DNA of 57,205 bases from Polyangiaceae bacterium (lineage in GTDB: Bacteria > Myxococcota_A > Polyangia > Polyangiales > Polyangiaceae), in contig JAFGBI010000350.1 in assembly GCA_016933275.1 (NCBI GenBank), positions 1-57,205 on the forward strand. Reading direction: 5' to 3'. The notes under the pieces are model-generated. The model worked only from the letters and a program-made list of their open reading frames with translations, searched no databases and was not told the origin of the DNA. Within the stretch, counting starts at the first letter, position 1; the number at the start of each line of letters is the position of its first letter. The position numbers were made by a program, and so were the translations under genes. Shown here in pieces: positions 37,222-46,347 of the stretch.

Positions 37222-37644
37222 GTGACGGGACACCCCGAACGGCAGGCCTGGGTGACGGTGGTGGTCACCGAACACGAGGTGGTGGTGCCCAGAGGCCACC
37301 AACGCGTTACCTGGTTCGTACGGGAGGGAAACGCTTGGCTCCCGACGGAGAGGCTCGAGAACGCCATCGTAACGCTGAAGGAGTCGCCCCCGGGCACGGT
37401 GTGGGAGCGCACGATCGACCTTCGGGTCCTACCGGGAACGGAGCTCATGCGGCTCGAGTCGCGACCGGGACCGCCGCGGCGCCAAGATCCACTGGACTAC
37501 CTGCGGCAGGAGGTGCGGCTCGCTCCCCGTGAAGTCCGGCGGCTATACTTCCTCGTCGACCCACGAGGCAATCTGGCGATCAGGCCAGCCGCCGGGGCGC
37601 CATCCCCTCGCGGCGGGACAAAGAAAGGGCCCCGCGCCACCTGA
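37222..37644 (+). CDS. Hypothetical protein
   Basis: About 140 residues from a GTG at 37222, with a GTG at 37174 as alternative. The N-terminus is strand-rich (WVTVVVTEHEVVVPRGHQRVTWFV) and the middle has ERLENAIVTLKESPPGTVWERTIDLRVLPG. The end is basic and Pro/Gly-rich. No signal peptide and no recognised family. It follows the Nudix gene in the same direction and its stop falls inside the terminator hairpin of the convergent regulator gene. Confidence 0.55.
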   Translation: MTGHPERQAWVTVVVTEHEVVVPRGHQRVTWFVREGNAWLPTERLENAIVTLKESPPGTVWERTIDLRVLPGTELMRLESRPGPPRRQDPLDYLRQEVRLAPREVRRLYFLVDPRGNLAIRPAAGAPSPRGGTKKGPRAT

Positions 37645-37658
37645 AGCGACGCGGGGCC
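37621..37658 (-). terminator. Intrinsic terminator of the HTH/pseudo-receiver gene
   Basis: GGCCCCGCG (37628-37636) pairs perfectly with 37650-37658. On the minus strand the stem is followed by CTTTCTTTG, giving a U-rich tail. It lies 40 bases after the stop of the regulator gene. Confidence 0.75.
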
Positions 37659-37697
37659 ACCCACCCCCTGCGAATCTCGGGGAGACGAGTCCCGGTG

Positions 37698-38309
37698 CTA
37701 GTGCGCGGCAGCGGCCATCGCGTGCTCGTGGACATAGGGCATCGTCGCGCCGACGAGCCACCGGACGGTAGCCGCGAGCTCCGCCCCAGACTCGATGACC
37801 ACGTCCCCACCCGCATCGACGAAGCGTTCCCGTGCCTCGCTGTGCCCACTCCGCCCCACGATGGCCACGCCTTGCGTCACCGGCCTCCGCCGCAGCGCGG
37901 CGACGAGGTCCACGACGTGTCCGATGCCGAAATGGTCGATCTCGATGGCTAGCACCTCGTAATCGCCAACCGCGAGAACGAGCGCGGCGTCGAACAACCC
38001 CTCGTAGTTTTCGACTCTGACGCAGTCCTTCAGTGAGCGCACCCCCATCGTGGCCGTGACGGAGAGGCCGACGAGCAGGACACGGGGGACGGTGAGGCCC
38101 AGCGACTCGGGAATGGCGTACCCGAATCGGCGCATGAACCGGACGACCTCCGTCCGATGGAAGCGTAGATGGCGTCCCTTGGTGCGCCTCCCACGTAGGT
38201 GGCCGTGACGAACCCAGTTGTGGATGGTCTTCAGATCGACCCCGAGCAACCGAGCGATGTCGCCCGAGGTCATGCAACAGACGGGGGACCGTTCACACAG
38301 ATCCATCAT
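37698..38309 (-). CDS. MerR/excisionase-type HTH fused to a receiver-like domain
   Basis: About 203 residues. Residues 15-65 (TSGDIARLLGVDLKTIHNWVRHGHLRGRRTKGRHLRFHRTEVVRFM) are a winged helix-turn-helix of the BldC/MerR/excisionase type. Residues 75-190 have the alternating strands and helices of a response-regulator receiver, but the acidic pair after strand 1 is missing (VLLVGLSVTA). The phosphoacceptor region reads AIEIDHFG, so normal phosphorylation is doubtful. Two consecutive ATGs (38309, 38306) could start it. It is probably a DNA-binding regulator that senses something other than a phosphoryl group. Confidence 0.8.
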   Translation of the reverse strand: MMDLCERSPVCCMTSGDIARLLGVDLKTIHNWVRHGHLRGRRTKGRHLRFHRTEVVRFMRRFGYAIPESLGLTVPRVLLVGLSVTATMGVRSLKDCVRVENYEGLFDAALVLAVGDYEVLAIEIDHFGIGHVVDLVAALRRRPVTQGVAIVGRSGHSEARERFVDAGGDVVIESGAELAATVRWLVGATMPYVHEHAMAAAAH

Positions 38310-38504
38310 GAGACATGGATGCCAGAAGCGTCCGGCCGTCCGCATCACCCTGCAGGGTGAATCGAACGAAATTCTCCAGCTCCCGGTCCGGCCGCCCAGA
38401 TCGCTCCCAGAAGGATCGGGGCTCGCCGCTGGTCGAAGACTCCGGCGCTCGGCACGCCACGGGCGTGGTTCTCGGCCCGCCGGCTCCCGACAGGGCTGGC
38501 ATTA

Positions 38505-38548
38505 GCGAAAAAATGCCAACGGCGGCTTGGTCACCCAAACCGCCGTTG
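38505..38548 (-). terminator. Strong orphan intrinsic terminator
   Basis: CAACGGCGG (38517-38525) pairs perfectly with 38540-38548, continued by TTGG/CCAA around a TCAC loop with one mismatch between the two stems. On the minus strand the hairpin is followed by GCATTTTTTCG. This is the best-looking terminator in the window, yet no intact gene ends before it. Confidence 0.8.
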
Positions 38549-38549
38549 A

Positions 38550-39358
38550 GGAAGGTCACTTGTCGGTGGTGGACGACGAACGTCCTACAATCGCTGCTGG
38601 ATTTCACCGACCCCGCAAACACGCGTGCGAACGTGCTTGCCGCATCATCGCCCCAATGTGGGTTCCCGGACACCATGCCGCGCAGTTCGCGCTGGACTGA
38701 CCTGGCCCAGGTAGCAAGGTCGTTGGCCTTGCTAGCTTCGGCGAGAATCGACCTGGGGGGCTCGATCGGGTGCTGCTCCCGCAACGCCCAGCCCTGACCC
38801 ACCGCGCCTCACCGGCTGGATGAGCCTTGCCCAATTCGTTCATGCCTCTGATGCCTCTCGAGACGACCCACGGCACCGCCGCTCGGGAACCAGACCCGAG
38901 ACACCAGCTTGTGAGGATCACGCCGTTGTGACGAGCACAGGCCGACGTTCTCCTCGCTTGACCGTGAACGTTGGACACCCGACGGCAGGTCCCGGTTAGG
39001 GGAGGCCGACCACAGCGATGCCCGAAGCACCTGATGTCGTGCGCAGAAACCGCGAGAAGACCCACGACCGTCAGACTCCGCCAGGTGATGAACGCTGAAC
39101 GAAGCCGACGCGCACCCAGTCGTGCCACTTGTTCGGCGAGGCCCCGTCAAAGGCCACCGCCAGATCCGTGACACCAGACAACGCCATGGTCCGGACCGTC
39201 AGATCCGTCGAGCAGAGCTCGCTCCCCGGACACCTCTCCGCGAACCCCTGGTAACCAAAAGCCTTTCGGCTCAGGCCATTCGGTTCGTGGGACATGCCCT
39301 GGAATTCCGATGCGTCGCCGGAGATGCGTCCGGCCGACATCTGCAACCCACATTTCAA
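38550..39358 (-). pseudogene. Possible degraded minus-strand gene
   Basis: Three stretches in different minus-strand frames read as natural protein. They are about 39071-39358 (KAFGYQGFAERCPGSELC and TDLAVAFDGASPNKWHDWVRV), about 38830-39000 (NGVILTSWCLGSGSRAAVPW), and about 38560-38800 (LAEASKANDLATWARSVQREL). They lead into a strong terminator. Together they suggest one gene broken by frameshifts. No family is recognised, and chance open frames in GC-rich DNA could mimic this. Confidence 0.3.
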
Positions 39359-40940
39359 AGACGAGCACCCAGGTCTCGCTCGGCTACGACGATGGCTCGC
39401 CGTGAGCGGGGCGATTCACGTCACGCCGCCCGCTTCGCCCAGCGATGCCCGCCACCATGGTCGCCTCTTCGCCGAACATGGGGCGGAAACCGCCGTGACT
39501 CTGACGTCTCCGTCACCGACTGACACCCGGCGTTTGGCACCGCGCGCCAGCTGGCCAAGACCGCTTTCCTCGCCGCTCCGTGAAGAACGACGGCTGCCAC
39601 GGTCCGAGACGTCTTCCACCATCGAGCGGCTCTCCACGAACCGAAGGTGCTCAGCGCCGTTTCGGGCACCGGAACCGCTCAACATCATTCGCCGACGCCG
39701 GTCTCCCGACTCTGGCTAGGCCCCCGTCCCCCACTCCGGCCGCGACCGGAGAGGCTTCTCTGAGCCGATGCTGCTCAATGACTTCTGCAACCAAGTCGAA
39801 ATCCGGGGCGCACCCCACGGGCTCCACAACCTCACGCGCACCGCAATGGCTTGCGATTCGCTGCGGATCGAGCCGCAAGGGCCCACCCGCCGTGAGCCGT
39901 GCGTGCCCATGGCCGAAACCACGGGGAGCGCCCGTCGAGGCGCCACGCACGGGCCGAGTCACCCGCGAGCCAGCTTGCACGCAGCGGTGCAGAGGCCGCC
40001 TCTCGAATGCTCGAGCACCCCAGTCGTCGCTGCACAATCCACCACCGGCCTGGATCACCGACGGCGAGAGCGCACAGCCAAGGCCCTCCTTGGGAGCCGG
40101 ACCGCGCGAACGGATCCAACATCGCGGAGCGCCGGGGTGCTTTCCACCGCCAGGGGGCCCGCGCGGGTGCAACTCCCCACGGGTCGCCCCTGCCCACGAA
40201 TGGTGTGGCCCACCAAGCATGGACAAGGGACACGCATTTTTTCGCCCGGAGTGTGGCCCGACCTTGACGTGTTGGACCACGCACCCGAACGGCAGGAATG
40301 GTCGAACGCGGGGCAACCCCGAGCAAGACACACGCACCGCTGCGCCTCTGACGGCTTCTGCGTCCTGGAGGCCCGCTGGTAGACGTACCGCGAACTTCCG
40401 TCTTTGGTTATGCTCGATATGGGCAGTCTCGGCAAGCCCAAACGACAATCCGACCAACACAATTGTTTTCCACAGGTTCTGCCCTGGACAGCGCCCCATT
40501 CCCCCAGGTTCTCCCCAATTCGGCCCTTCCTTTCCGTTGATCGTCCCGTTGATCGGGCGTTCTCGGACGCCGATCGGATTCGACTCCAATTCTCCGATCA
40601 CGATGGGCGAAGGGGGGTTTTCGAAGGCGACTAGATTGGCATTCACGTCCACTGGTTGCCCCGGAGCTCCCAGCGCTCCGCCATGCTACCCACCCCCTGA
40701 GCCTGGGTTTCGCGCCGACGACGGACGACATGCCGGAATCCGAAGCAGATTTCGAGCTTTGTCCGCGTTCGGCGCGCGCGGAGCCGGAGTGGAGCGAGTG
40801 CAGCCTCCTGCACGAGTCCACGGAGGACCACGGCCCGAGCCCAGCGAGGGAGCGCCGGAGGCGCAGTGCACTAGCAGCGCTCGTTCGAACACGACGGGCG
40901 CGGAAAAGGCCGAAAGATGCGAGGAGTGCGGCAGGGCGGA

Positions 40941-41053
40941 CGAGAGCACCGATCGGCTTGCCGACCGCAACGGCAGCGCTGGAAAGGTCTGCTGCCGGCT
41001 CGGTGCTCTAGGTCGTTGATTTGACGCAGCAATCAACCTGATTGCTGCTCCAG
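40941..41053 (-). repeat. Structured repeat, internally deleted copy
   Basis: On the minus strand: CTGGAGCAGC, the module-1 hairpin (perfect 10-base arms GCAGCAATCA), the CTAGAGCACCGA box near 41001-41012, then module 2 with only one arm of its long stem (GGCAGCGCTGG), and the outer GATCGGTGCTCT end. About 45 bases of the central hairpin seen in the other copies are missing. Confidence 0.75.
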
Positions 41054-41568
41054 GAGGCGCGAAATCCAGGTTGGGTCGGGGCGAGCGAAGGAGTCGGTGC
41101 CAGGCGCACCGGGACGAAACGGTCGTGGTCGAGTCCCTGAACCGCGGCTCGTTGGTGTGGGTAGCGGGGTCACTCCGCCGGCCCGCCGAGCCGGAGGCGG
41201 GCGGGCAGCGCGAAGCGTTCACGTTGGTCTCCGTCCAGCGTTCCCTTGCTGGTCGGCCGGGAACCCGCCCGCGACCCGGGCGGTTCCCAGGGCGGCGCCG
41301 GCGGAGCTCGGCTGCCCCCTCGGCATCGCGAGCGCGGTTGGATCGTGCCCGGCCGGGCTCAGGAAACGCACTTGGGCCGGGGTGAGCCGGGGGAGGCGGC
41401 GCTGCCCGAGCCCAATCTCGACGGTTCCCTCTCCGCCAGCAAGATCGGCTCTCCTCGAGCCCGGGCGGTTGCCGTCCGGGGATCCCTCGCCTAGTCTGAA
41501 GAGCGTACCCGGGCGCGGCGAGATGCCGTCCATTGCCGCTACTCGAAGGGCGGACCAGCGGAGGAAGC
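41054..41568. other. 515-bp region without a supported gene
   Basis: Between the repeat and the coiled-coil gene. It contains a GGGAACC/GGTTCCC imperfect hairpin (about 41268-41297) and GCCGGC-rich inverted repeats near 41180-41205. TAGTCTGAAG near 41493 could be part of a promoter for the next gene. Confidence 0.4.
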
Positions 41569-41766
41569 GTGGCCATCGACGTCGATACCCTCAAGGCCGA
41601 GCGCGACAAGCTCAAGGACTCCCTCCGAGAGATCGAGATCGAGCAACGTCGGCTCGAGGCTTCCATCAAGGGGCTTCGCCAGCAGGAGCTCAAGGTCAAG
41701 CGCGAGATCGAGGCGCTGGCGACGTTGGTCGAACTCTCGGAGACCAAGCCAGAGAAGGTCGAGTAA
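41569..41766 (+). CDS. Small coiled-coil protein
   Basis: 65 residues from a GTG with GAGGA close upstream. Almost the whole chain is a charged heptad-type helix (LKAERDKLKDSLREIEIEQRRLEASIKGLRQQELKVKREIEALATL). It probably forms a dimeric coiled coil. Function unknown. It lies 188 bases before the bacteriohemerythrin gene in the same direction. Confidence 0.65.
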   Translation: MAIDVDTLKAERDKLKDSLREIEIEQRRLEASIKGLRQQELKVKREIEALATLVELSETKPEKVE

Positions 41767-41954
41767 CGGCGCCATGGGCGCGGGCGGCGCACGCGTCGCG
41801 CCCCCATCCACTCGTGGGGCGTCCCCTGATCCCAACGGGGCTCGTGAGCCTATCGGCCGACCTCGCGGTGACCTTGGACCTTGCTTCCTCGCGGCTGGGC
41901 GGCAGGTAGATCCTGCGGCGCCTCCAGCTGACGCCGAACCCTGGAGAGAGAATC

Positions 41955-42362
41955 GTGGCGTTGATTGAATGGACCGATGACCTAAACTTGGGGATCCCGA
42001 CCATCGATGGGCAGCACCAGGTGCTGGTAGCGCTCATCAACGACCTTCATTGCGCCATGCTCGAGCGTCGCGACCGAGCCATCATGAGCCGCATTTTTGG
42101 CGAGCTCGTCGATTTCACCAAGGATCATTTCGCCACCGAAGAGGCGCTCTTCCACGAGCACGGGTACCCGGCGGAGACCGCGCATCGGGACGAGCATCGC
42201 CACCTCGCGCAGCGGGTGATCGACCTCAAGGAGGATTTCGACGCGGGGAACACGGCGGTGACGCTGGAGGTCATGCGGTTCCTCCGTGACTGGCTCACCA
42301 AGCACATCCTCCAGGCGGACCACGAATTCGCCCCGTTCCTCGTCTCGCGGGGCGTCACCTGA
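41955..42362 (+). CDS. Bacteriohemerythrin
   Basis: A 135-residue single-domain hemerythrin binding a non-haem di-iron centre. Iron ligands are visible: DGQHQ, HFATEEALFHEHGYP, HRDEHRHLA and HILQADHEF, matching H...HxxxE...HxxxH...HxxxxD. Such proteins carry or sense oxygen. The GTG at 41955 follows GGAGAGAG. The family normally begins with a similar IEWTDDLNLGIPTIDGQH. Confidence 0.95.
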   Translation: MALIEWTDDLNLGIPTIDGQHQVLVALINDLHCAMLERRDRAIMSRIFGELVDFTKDHFATEEALFHEHGYPAETAHRDEHRHLAQRVIDLKEDFDAGNTAVTLEVMRFLRDWLTKHILQADHEFAPFLVSRGVT

Positions 42363-42444
42363 ACCGCCGCCGGAACGTGGGCGCAGGGCAGCGCCCCGCC
42401 GGGGAATCGCCGGAAGCGTGCTAGCGTTCGTTCCTCCGGTGACG

Positions 42445-43698
42445 ATGCGTCGCGTTCCCCTCGTACTGCCCCTCCTCGTCGCTGCCGTCCTCGCGACAGC
42501 TCCGATCGGCTGCCGGTCTCCCACCGCCGCTCCGCGTGGCGAGGCGAGCGCCGTGCCCGGAGCGCCCGAAGGCTCGGCACGCCCTCCCCTCGCGTCCGGG
42601 CCAACCTCACCCGCACGGTCCGCCGCGACGAAGCCGCCGGCCGTCGACGGCGCCGAGCCTCGCTCGCCACGGGTGGCACCCCTGCCGGCCACCGAATTCG
42701 CTCGACTCTTCCGTGACGTCTCCGAGCCAGGGGAGCGGTTCATCAGCGACAACACCATCTCGAACGAAACGAGCTACCTACAGGTAGCGCCCGCGCTCGC
42801 CTCCCGACCAAGTGGAGGAGCCTACGTCGGGGTCGGTCCCGAACAGAACTTCACCTACATCGGCCTGCTGGCGCCGGAGCTCGCCTTCATCGTCGACATT
42901 CGCCGAGACAACGCGCTCCTCCACCTGCTCTACCGAGCGATCTTCGAGCGGGCGCGCTCGCGCGCCGAGTTCCTCGCGCTCCTGCTGGGCCGTCCCTTCG
43001 TCGAGGCCGGCGACCCGGGGTCAAATGGGGACATCGACGCCGTCATCACCCACGCCGTGATGCAGGCACCCGACCCGCACCATTGCGCCACCGTCGACCA
43101 GACGGCCTGGGCATTCCTCACCAAGGACCTGGAGCTGGAGCTCACCACCGAGGACCGGGTGCGGCTCGAGCAGATCCACAGCATGTTCTATCGGGGCCAA
43201 CTCGACCTCCGCTTTGCCTTGCGCGAACCGAACGGACGGGAATACCCCTCGCTCCGCGAGCTACTGCGGACGGTCGACTCCGGGGGGCGTGCCTCGAACT
43301 TCCTCGGCAGCCACGCGGCCTTCGCTCGAGTCCAGGAGCTCGAGCGAGCGAACCGCGTCATCCCAATCGTCGGTGACTTCGCCGGCCAGCACGCCTTCCC
43401 GCGGATCGCGGCCGACCTGCGCAGCCGCGGTCTGAAGCTCAGCGCGCTGTACGTGTCCAACGTGGAACAGTACCTGCTCGATCCCGAGCATTGGCCGCGT
43501 TGGGTCGCCAACGTGGGTGCGTTCCCCGCCCGGGACGACGCGACGTTCGTTCGCTGCTACCTCGATCAGGGTCGCGCCCACCCGGCGCAGCTCACCGGAC
43601 ATCGCACAGCGACGGTGCTCCAGCCGTTGGCAAGCTTCCTGGCGCGTCAGCGTGTACGTCCCTACTCGACCTTCTGGCAGGTCGCTACGGACGGCTGA
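42445..43698 (+). CDS. LIC_10091-like lipoprotein
   Basis: A 417-residue protein with a signal peptide and lipobox (VLATAPIGC), a 50-residue Pro/Ala linker, then a domain with ERFISDNTISNETSYLQV, NFTYIGLLAPELAFIVDIRRDNALLHLLYRA and SNVEQYLLDPEHWPRWVANV. These blocks match what I recall of a conserved family named after a Leptospira lipoprotein, sometimes compared to SAM-type methyltransferase folds. Its biochemical role is unknown. The 3' end overlaps the convergent histidine kinase gene by 37 bases. Confidence 0.75.
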   Translation: MRRVPLVLPLLVAAVLATAPIGCRSPTAAPRGEASAVPGAPEGSARPPLASGPTSPARSAATKPPAVDGAEPRSPRVAPLPATEFARLFRDVSEPGERFISDNTISNETSYLQVAPALASRPSGGAYVGVGPEQNFTYIGLLAPELAFIVDIRRDNALLHLLYRAIFERARSRAEFLALLLGRPFVEAGDPGSNGDIDAVITHAVMQAPDPHHCATVDQTAWAFLTKDLELELTTEDRVRLEQIHSMFYRGQLDLRFALREPNGREYPSLRELLRTVDSGGRASNFLGSHAAFARVQELERANRVIPIVGDFAGQHAFPRIAADLRSRGLKLSALYVSNVEQYLLDPEHWPRWVANVGAFPARDDATFVRCYLDQGRAHPAQLTGHRTATVLQPLASFLARQRVRPYSTFWQVATDG

Positions 43699-45002
43699 TC
43701 CCCGCCGATCACCGCCCGCAGATCGCGAGGCAACGACACGGTGAACGTCGTACCCGCGCCGACTCGACTCTCCACCATGATCGTACCGTGATGATCGCGC
43801 ATGATCTGGCGAGAGATGGGCAGACCGAGCCCGGTGCCCTCCCCGATCCCCTTGGTGGTGAAGCCGACGTCGAAGATGCGGTCGAGGTGCTCCTTCGGGA
43901 TCCCGCACCCCGTGTCGGTGATGGCAACGTGGATCCGGTCCTCGTCCGCGAAGGTACGGACGTGGATGTGACCTGTCCCGTCGATGGACTGCGCCGCGTT
44001 CATGAGCAGGTTGAGGAACACCTGGTTGAGTCGGCCCGGGTAGCACGCGATCCTCGGTAGACGCCCGAGCTCGCGAACCACTTCGATGCGCTGCTTGAGC
44101 ACATGGTGGACGAGCTGGAGGGTGGAATCGATCCCCTCGTTGATGTCCGCCTCCACCAGCTCGGCGTCGTCGAGACGGGCAAAGCACCGCAGGCGCTTGA
44201 CGATGGTGGTGACCCGTCCGGCTCCGTCCGCGATCACCCGGTTCGCGTCGTCGATGAACTTCAGCAGGTTCGTTAGCTTGGGGTCCGCGCCCTGATCGCG
44301 TGGACATTCGGTGGCAAGCACTCCCCGGAGCTTGTCGACGGCGCGAACCAGAGTGTCGTGCATGCTCGACACGGCCCCGATGGGGGTGTTGATCTCGTGG
44401 GCGATACCGGTGATGAGCATGCCGAGCGAAGCCATCTTCTCGGACTCGAGGAGACGGGCGTGCGCGGCGGCGAGCTCAGCGGCGAGCTCCCCGAGCGCGG
44501 CACGTGCGTCCCGCGCCTCACGCTCACACGCAGCGCGAGCCCGCGCAGCGGCGTCGACGTCGGCAAATTCCCAGAGCGAGCCGATCGTCGTCGCCCCAAC
44601 GGAAAGGGAACGGCGACGCACCGCGATCCAGCGGGAGAGCGGTCGAGCCAGCAGGAAGGTCCGGGCTCGGAGATCCTCCCGCGACCCCTCGGTGCTCGGC
44701 TCGAGGGCCGCAGCCACCGCTGAGCTGGCGGATCCCGGCACCTCGGCAGCCGCGTCGAGGAGAGCTAGGAGCACTGACATCGGCCGACCGGACAGTCCGT
44801 CAACTTCGAGTCCCAGCGATGGACCAACCGCAGGGTTGATCGCGACGATCCGCCCCTTGGGATCGACGACCAAACTCGGTTCGGGAGCCGCGCCGAGCAG
44901 GCCGAGAAAGAGCTGCTCGGCCTGCTTCGGTGCCAGGACCGAATCCTCCGCCGCGATGTCCGGCAGGGGGCCGGCGGGCGGAGGACTCGGATCGAAACCC
45001 AT
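43662..45002 (-). CDS. Soluble PAS-domain sensor histidine kinase
   Basis: 446 residues with no membrane span. The PAS domain (about 30-150) includes PSLVVDPKGRIVAINPAVGP. A coiled-coil linker leads to the HisKA domain with His202 (GIAHEINTPIGAVSSMHDTL), of the HEINTPIG subtype common in delta-proteobacteria and myxobacteria. The HATPase is complete: NLLMNAAQSI, DTGCGIP and GTGLGLPIS. A cytoplasmic signal is likely. No response regulator gene is adjacent. Confidence 0.93.
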   Translation of the reverse strand: MGFDPSPPPAGPLPDIAAEDSVLAPKQAEQLFLGLLGAAPEPSLVVDPKGRIVAINPAVGPSLGLEVDGLSGRPMSVLLALLDAAAEVPGSASSAVAAALEPSTEGSREDLRARTFLLARPLSRWIAVRRRSLSVGATTIGSLWEFADVDAAARARAACEREARDARAALGELAAELAAAHARLLESEKMASLGMLITGIAHEINTPIGAVSSMHDTLVRAVDKLRGVLATECPRDQGADPKLTNLLKFIDDANRVIADGAGRVTTIVKRLRCFARLDDAELVEADINEGIDSTLQLVHHVLKQRIEVVRELGRLPRIACYPGRLNQVFLNLLMNAAQSIDGTGHIHVRTFADEDRIHVAITDTGCGIPKEHLDRIFDVGFTTKGIGEGTGLGLPISRQIMRDHHGTIMVESRVGAGTTFTVSLPRDLRAVIGGDQPSVATCQKVE

Positions 45003-45053
45003 ACTCGTTCCATTCGTCGCCCAAAGGCACTCCGCAACCGTGTGGAGACGTGG

Positions 45054-46232
45054 TCAGCTACGAAGCACCCCCTCACCTTGCCGATCCCGGCTTGACTCGT
45101 TTCGCTCGACCCCCGCCTGGGAGCCGTCGGGCAAGGCTTGATCCCTGAAGCGGCGACCTCCCCATGCTATCGCGAAGAAGACCCCGAGGGGAAGAAGAAG
45201 GGGCACGACGAGGGGTTGGCGACAGACGCCCGCCGCGAGCAAGAGGCCCAGCAGGACGGTGACCCCCAAACGGAGGCGCGAGTAGCGGCGGAGCCAGGAC
45301 GCCCCCAGCCACGGGAGACAGAGATCAGTGGGCCAGAACGCGAGGAGGGCCTCGTTCTGGCGAAGCTCGGGTACGACGGACACGACCGCCACCAGCCAGA
45401 GCCCGCAGCCGGTCACGCCGAGCCCGAGCGCAGGGAGCAACAGGGCTGCCCACGCGCCTCGTCGGATCCTGGTCGCGACCGCGGCCAGAATCGCGAGGAG
45501 GACCGAGACCGCGACCAACATCCCCCGTCCGCTCGGCCCCGTCTCGACGAAGGGTGCCCCCCGCCGCCGGTAGACGAGCACGGGCTCGGCCCCGAAACGC
45601 TCCGTGATCTCGGCTCGCAGCACGGAGGGGAGGAACATCGCGGAGCGAACGTCGAGCGGACGATCGGCGAGACGACCGAGGAGGAAGTCGCTCAGGGCGA
45701 GCACCGAAGTGAACTCGGCGAGCCCGCGGCGCCCGAGCTGTCGGTAGGTGCTCGGGAACGGGCGGCTGCCGTGGCTCGAAAGACGCCCGGCCGTGCCTCG
45801 GTCGAGCACGTCGCGGATCCGGGTCGAGCAGTTGTCGAGAAAATGGTGATAGACGTAGTTGCGGTGTTCGGGTCTGGCGTCGTGCTCCAACGCGGCGCGC
45901 ACGGCACGGGCTTCGGCAGGGGTGAGCGCCAACCGCTGGCGCCACACCGTGCGGTCCGCGCGCGAGTAGGCGGCGATCATCGCAGCCTCCAGCCAGACCG
46001 AGACCCAGAAATTGGCCGAGCCGCGCAGGAATCGCCACCCCAGCTCGGCCGGCGGGGATCCAAAGTCGGTGGTGCCGTAGTTGTAGCAGCGCGTGGTGTT
46101 GGGCCGCTCGCCCGTGACCACACAGATGGCCGCGTGTCCGAAGCGCTCAAACACGTGCTCTCCCTGCTCCATCGTGTACACGTCCACGTGGAGCGCGGCG
46201 ATGGCGGCGATGAGCGTGGTCGGAATCGGCAT
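45054..46232 (-). CDS. Lnb/DUF4105-type membrane protein
   Basis: A 392-residue protein. The N-terminal half is a periplasmic-type domain with FERFGHAAICV, CYNYGTTDF and YHHFLDNCSTRIRD (Cys135), matching the DUF4105 (Lnb N-terminal) family. The C-terminal half has about five membrane spans with RQNEALLAFWPTDLCLPWL in a loop. In some Firmicutes Lnb makes lyso-form lipoproteins by moving an acyl chain. Here the bacterium is Gram-negative, so the activity may differ. A signal peptide is weak. Confidence 0.8.
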   Translation of the reverse strand: MPIPTTLIAAIAALHVDVYTMEQGEHVFERFGHAAICVVTGERPNTTRCYNYGTTDFGSPPAELGWRFLRGSANFWVSVWLEAAMIAAYSRADRTVWRQRLALTPAEARAVRAALEHDARPEHRNYVYHHFLDNCSTRIRDVLDRGTAGRLSSHGSRPFPSTYRQLGRRGLAEFTSVLALSDFLLGRLADRPLDVRSAMFLPSVLRAEITERFGAEPVLVYRRRGAPFVETGPSGRGMLVAVSVLLAILAAVATRIRRGAWAALLLPALGLGVTGCGLWLVAVVSVVPELRQNEALLAFWPTDLCLPWLGASWLRRYSRLRLGVTVLLGLLLAAGVCRQPLVVPLLLPLGVFFAIAWGGRRFRDQALPDGSQAGVERNESSRDRQGEGVLRS

Positions 46233-46347
46233 TCGACGGGCCTACCCCGCAACGTCGTAAGCTCTACCCTTCTGGTCCGAACCGGGACGCTACGCAACGG
46301 TCCCCCCGCCGTCTCTCGAACAAAGACCACGCGGCGCCCCGAATTCC

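Larger units (their letters stand above)
38310..40940. other. Gene-poor region of about 2.6 kb
   Basis: No gene here meets the standard of its neighbours. Long open frames on both strands overlap one another and have Arg/Pro/Ser/Gly-biased composition. 40380-40660 is clearly less GC-rich than the surroundings. The only strong signals are the terminator at 38505-38548, the fragmented minus-strand coding pattern at 38550-39358, and the interspersed repeat at its right edge. It may be a graveyard of acquired genes. Confidence 0.5.

Noticed and set aside
39651..40652. 333-residue minus-strand open frame in the gene-poor region
   Set aside because: Its first 60 residues look fairly natural, but no ribosome-binding site or domain is seen, third-position GC is lower than in neighbours, and a longer frame overlaps on the other strand. 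It is described within the gene-poor region instead.
38310..41560. rRNA genes in the region without coding sequences
   Set aside because: None of the conserved rRNA core sequences is present on either strand.
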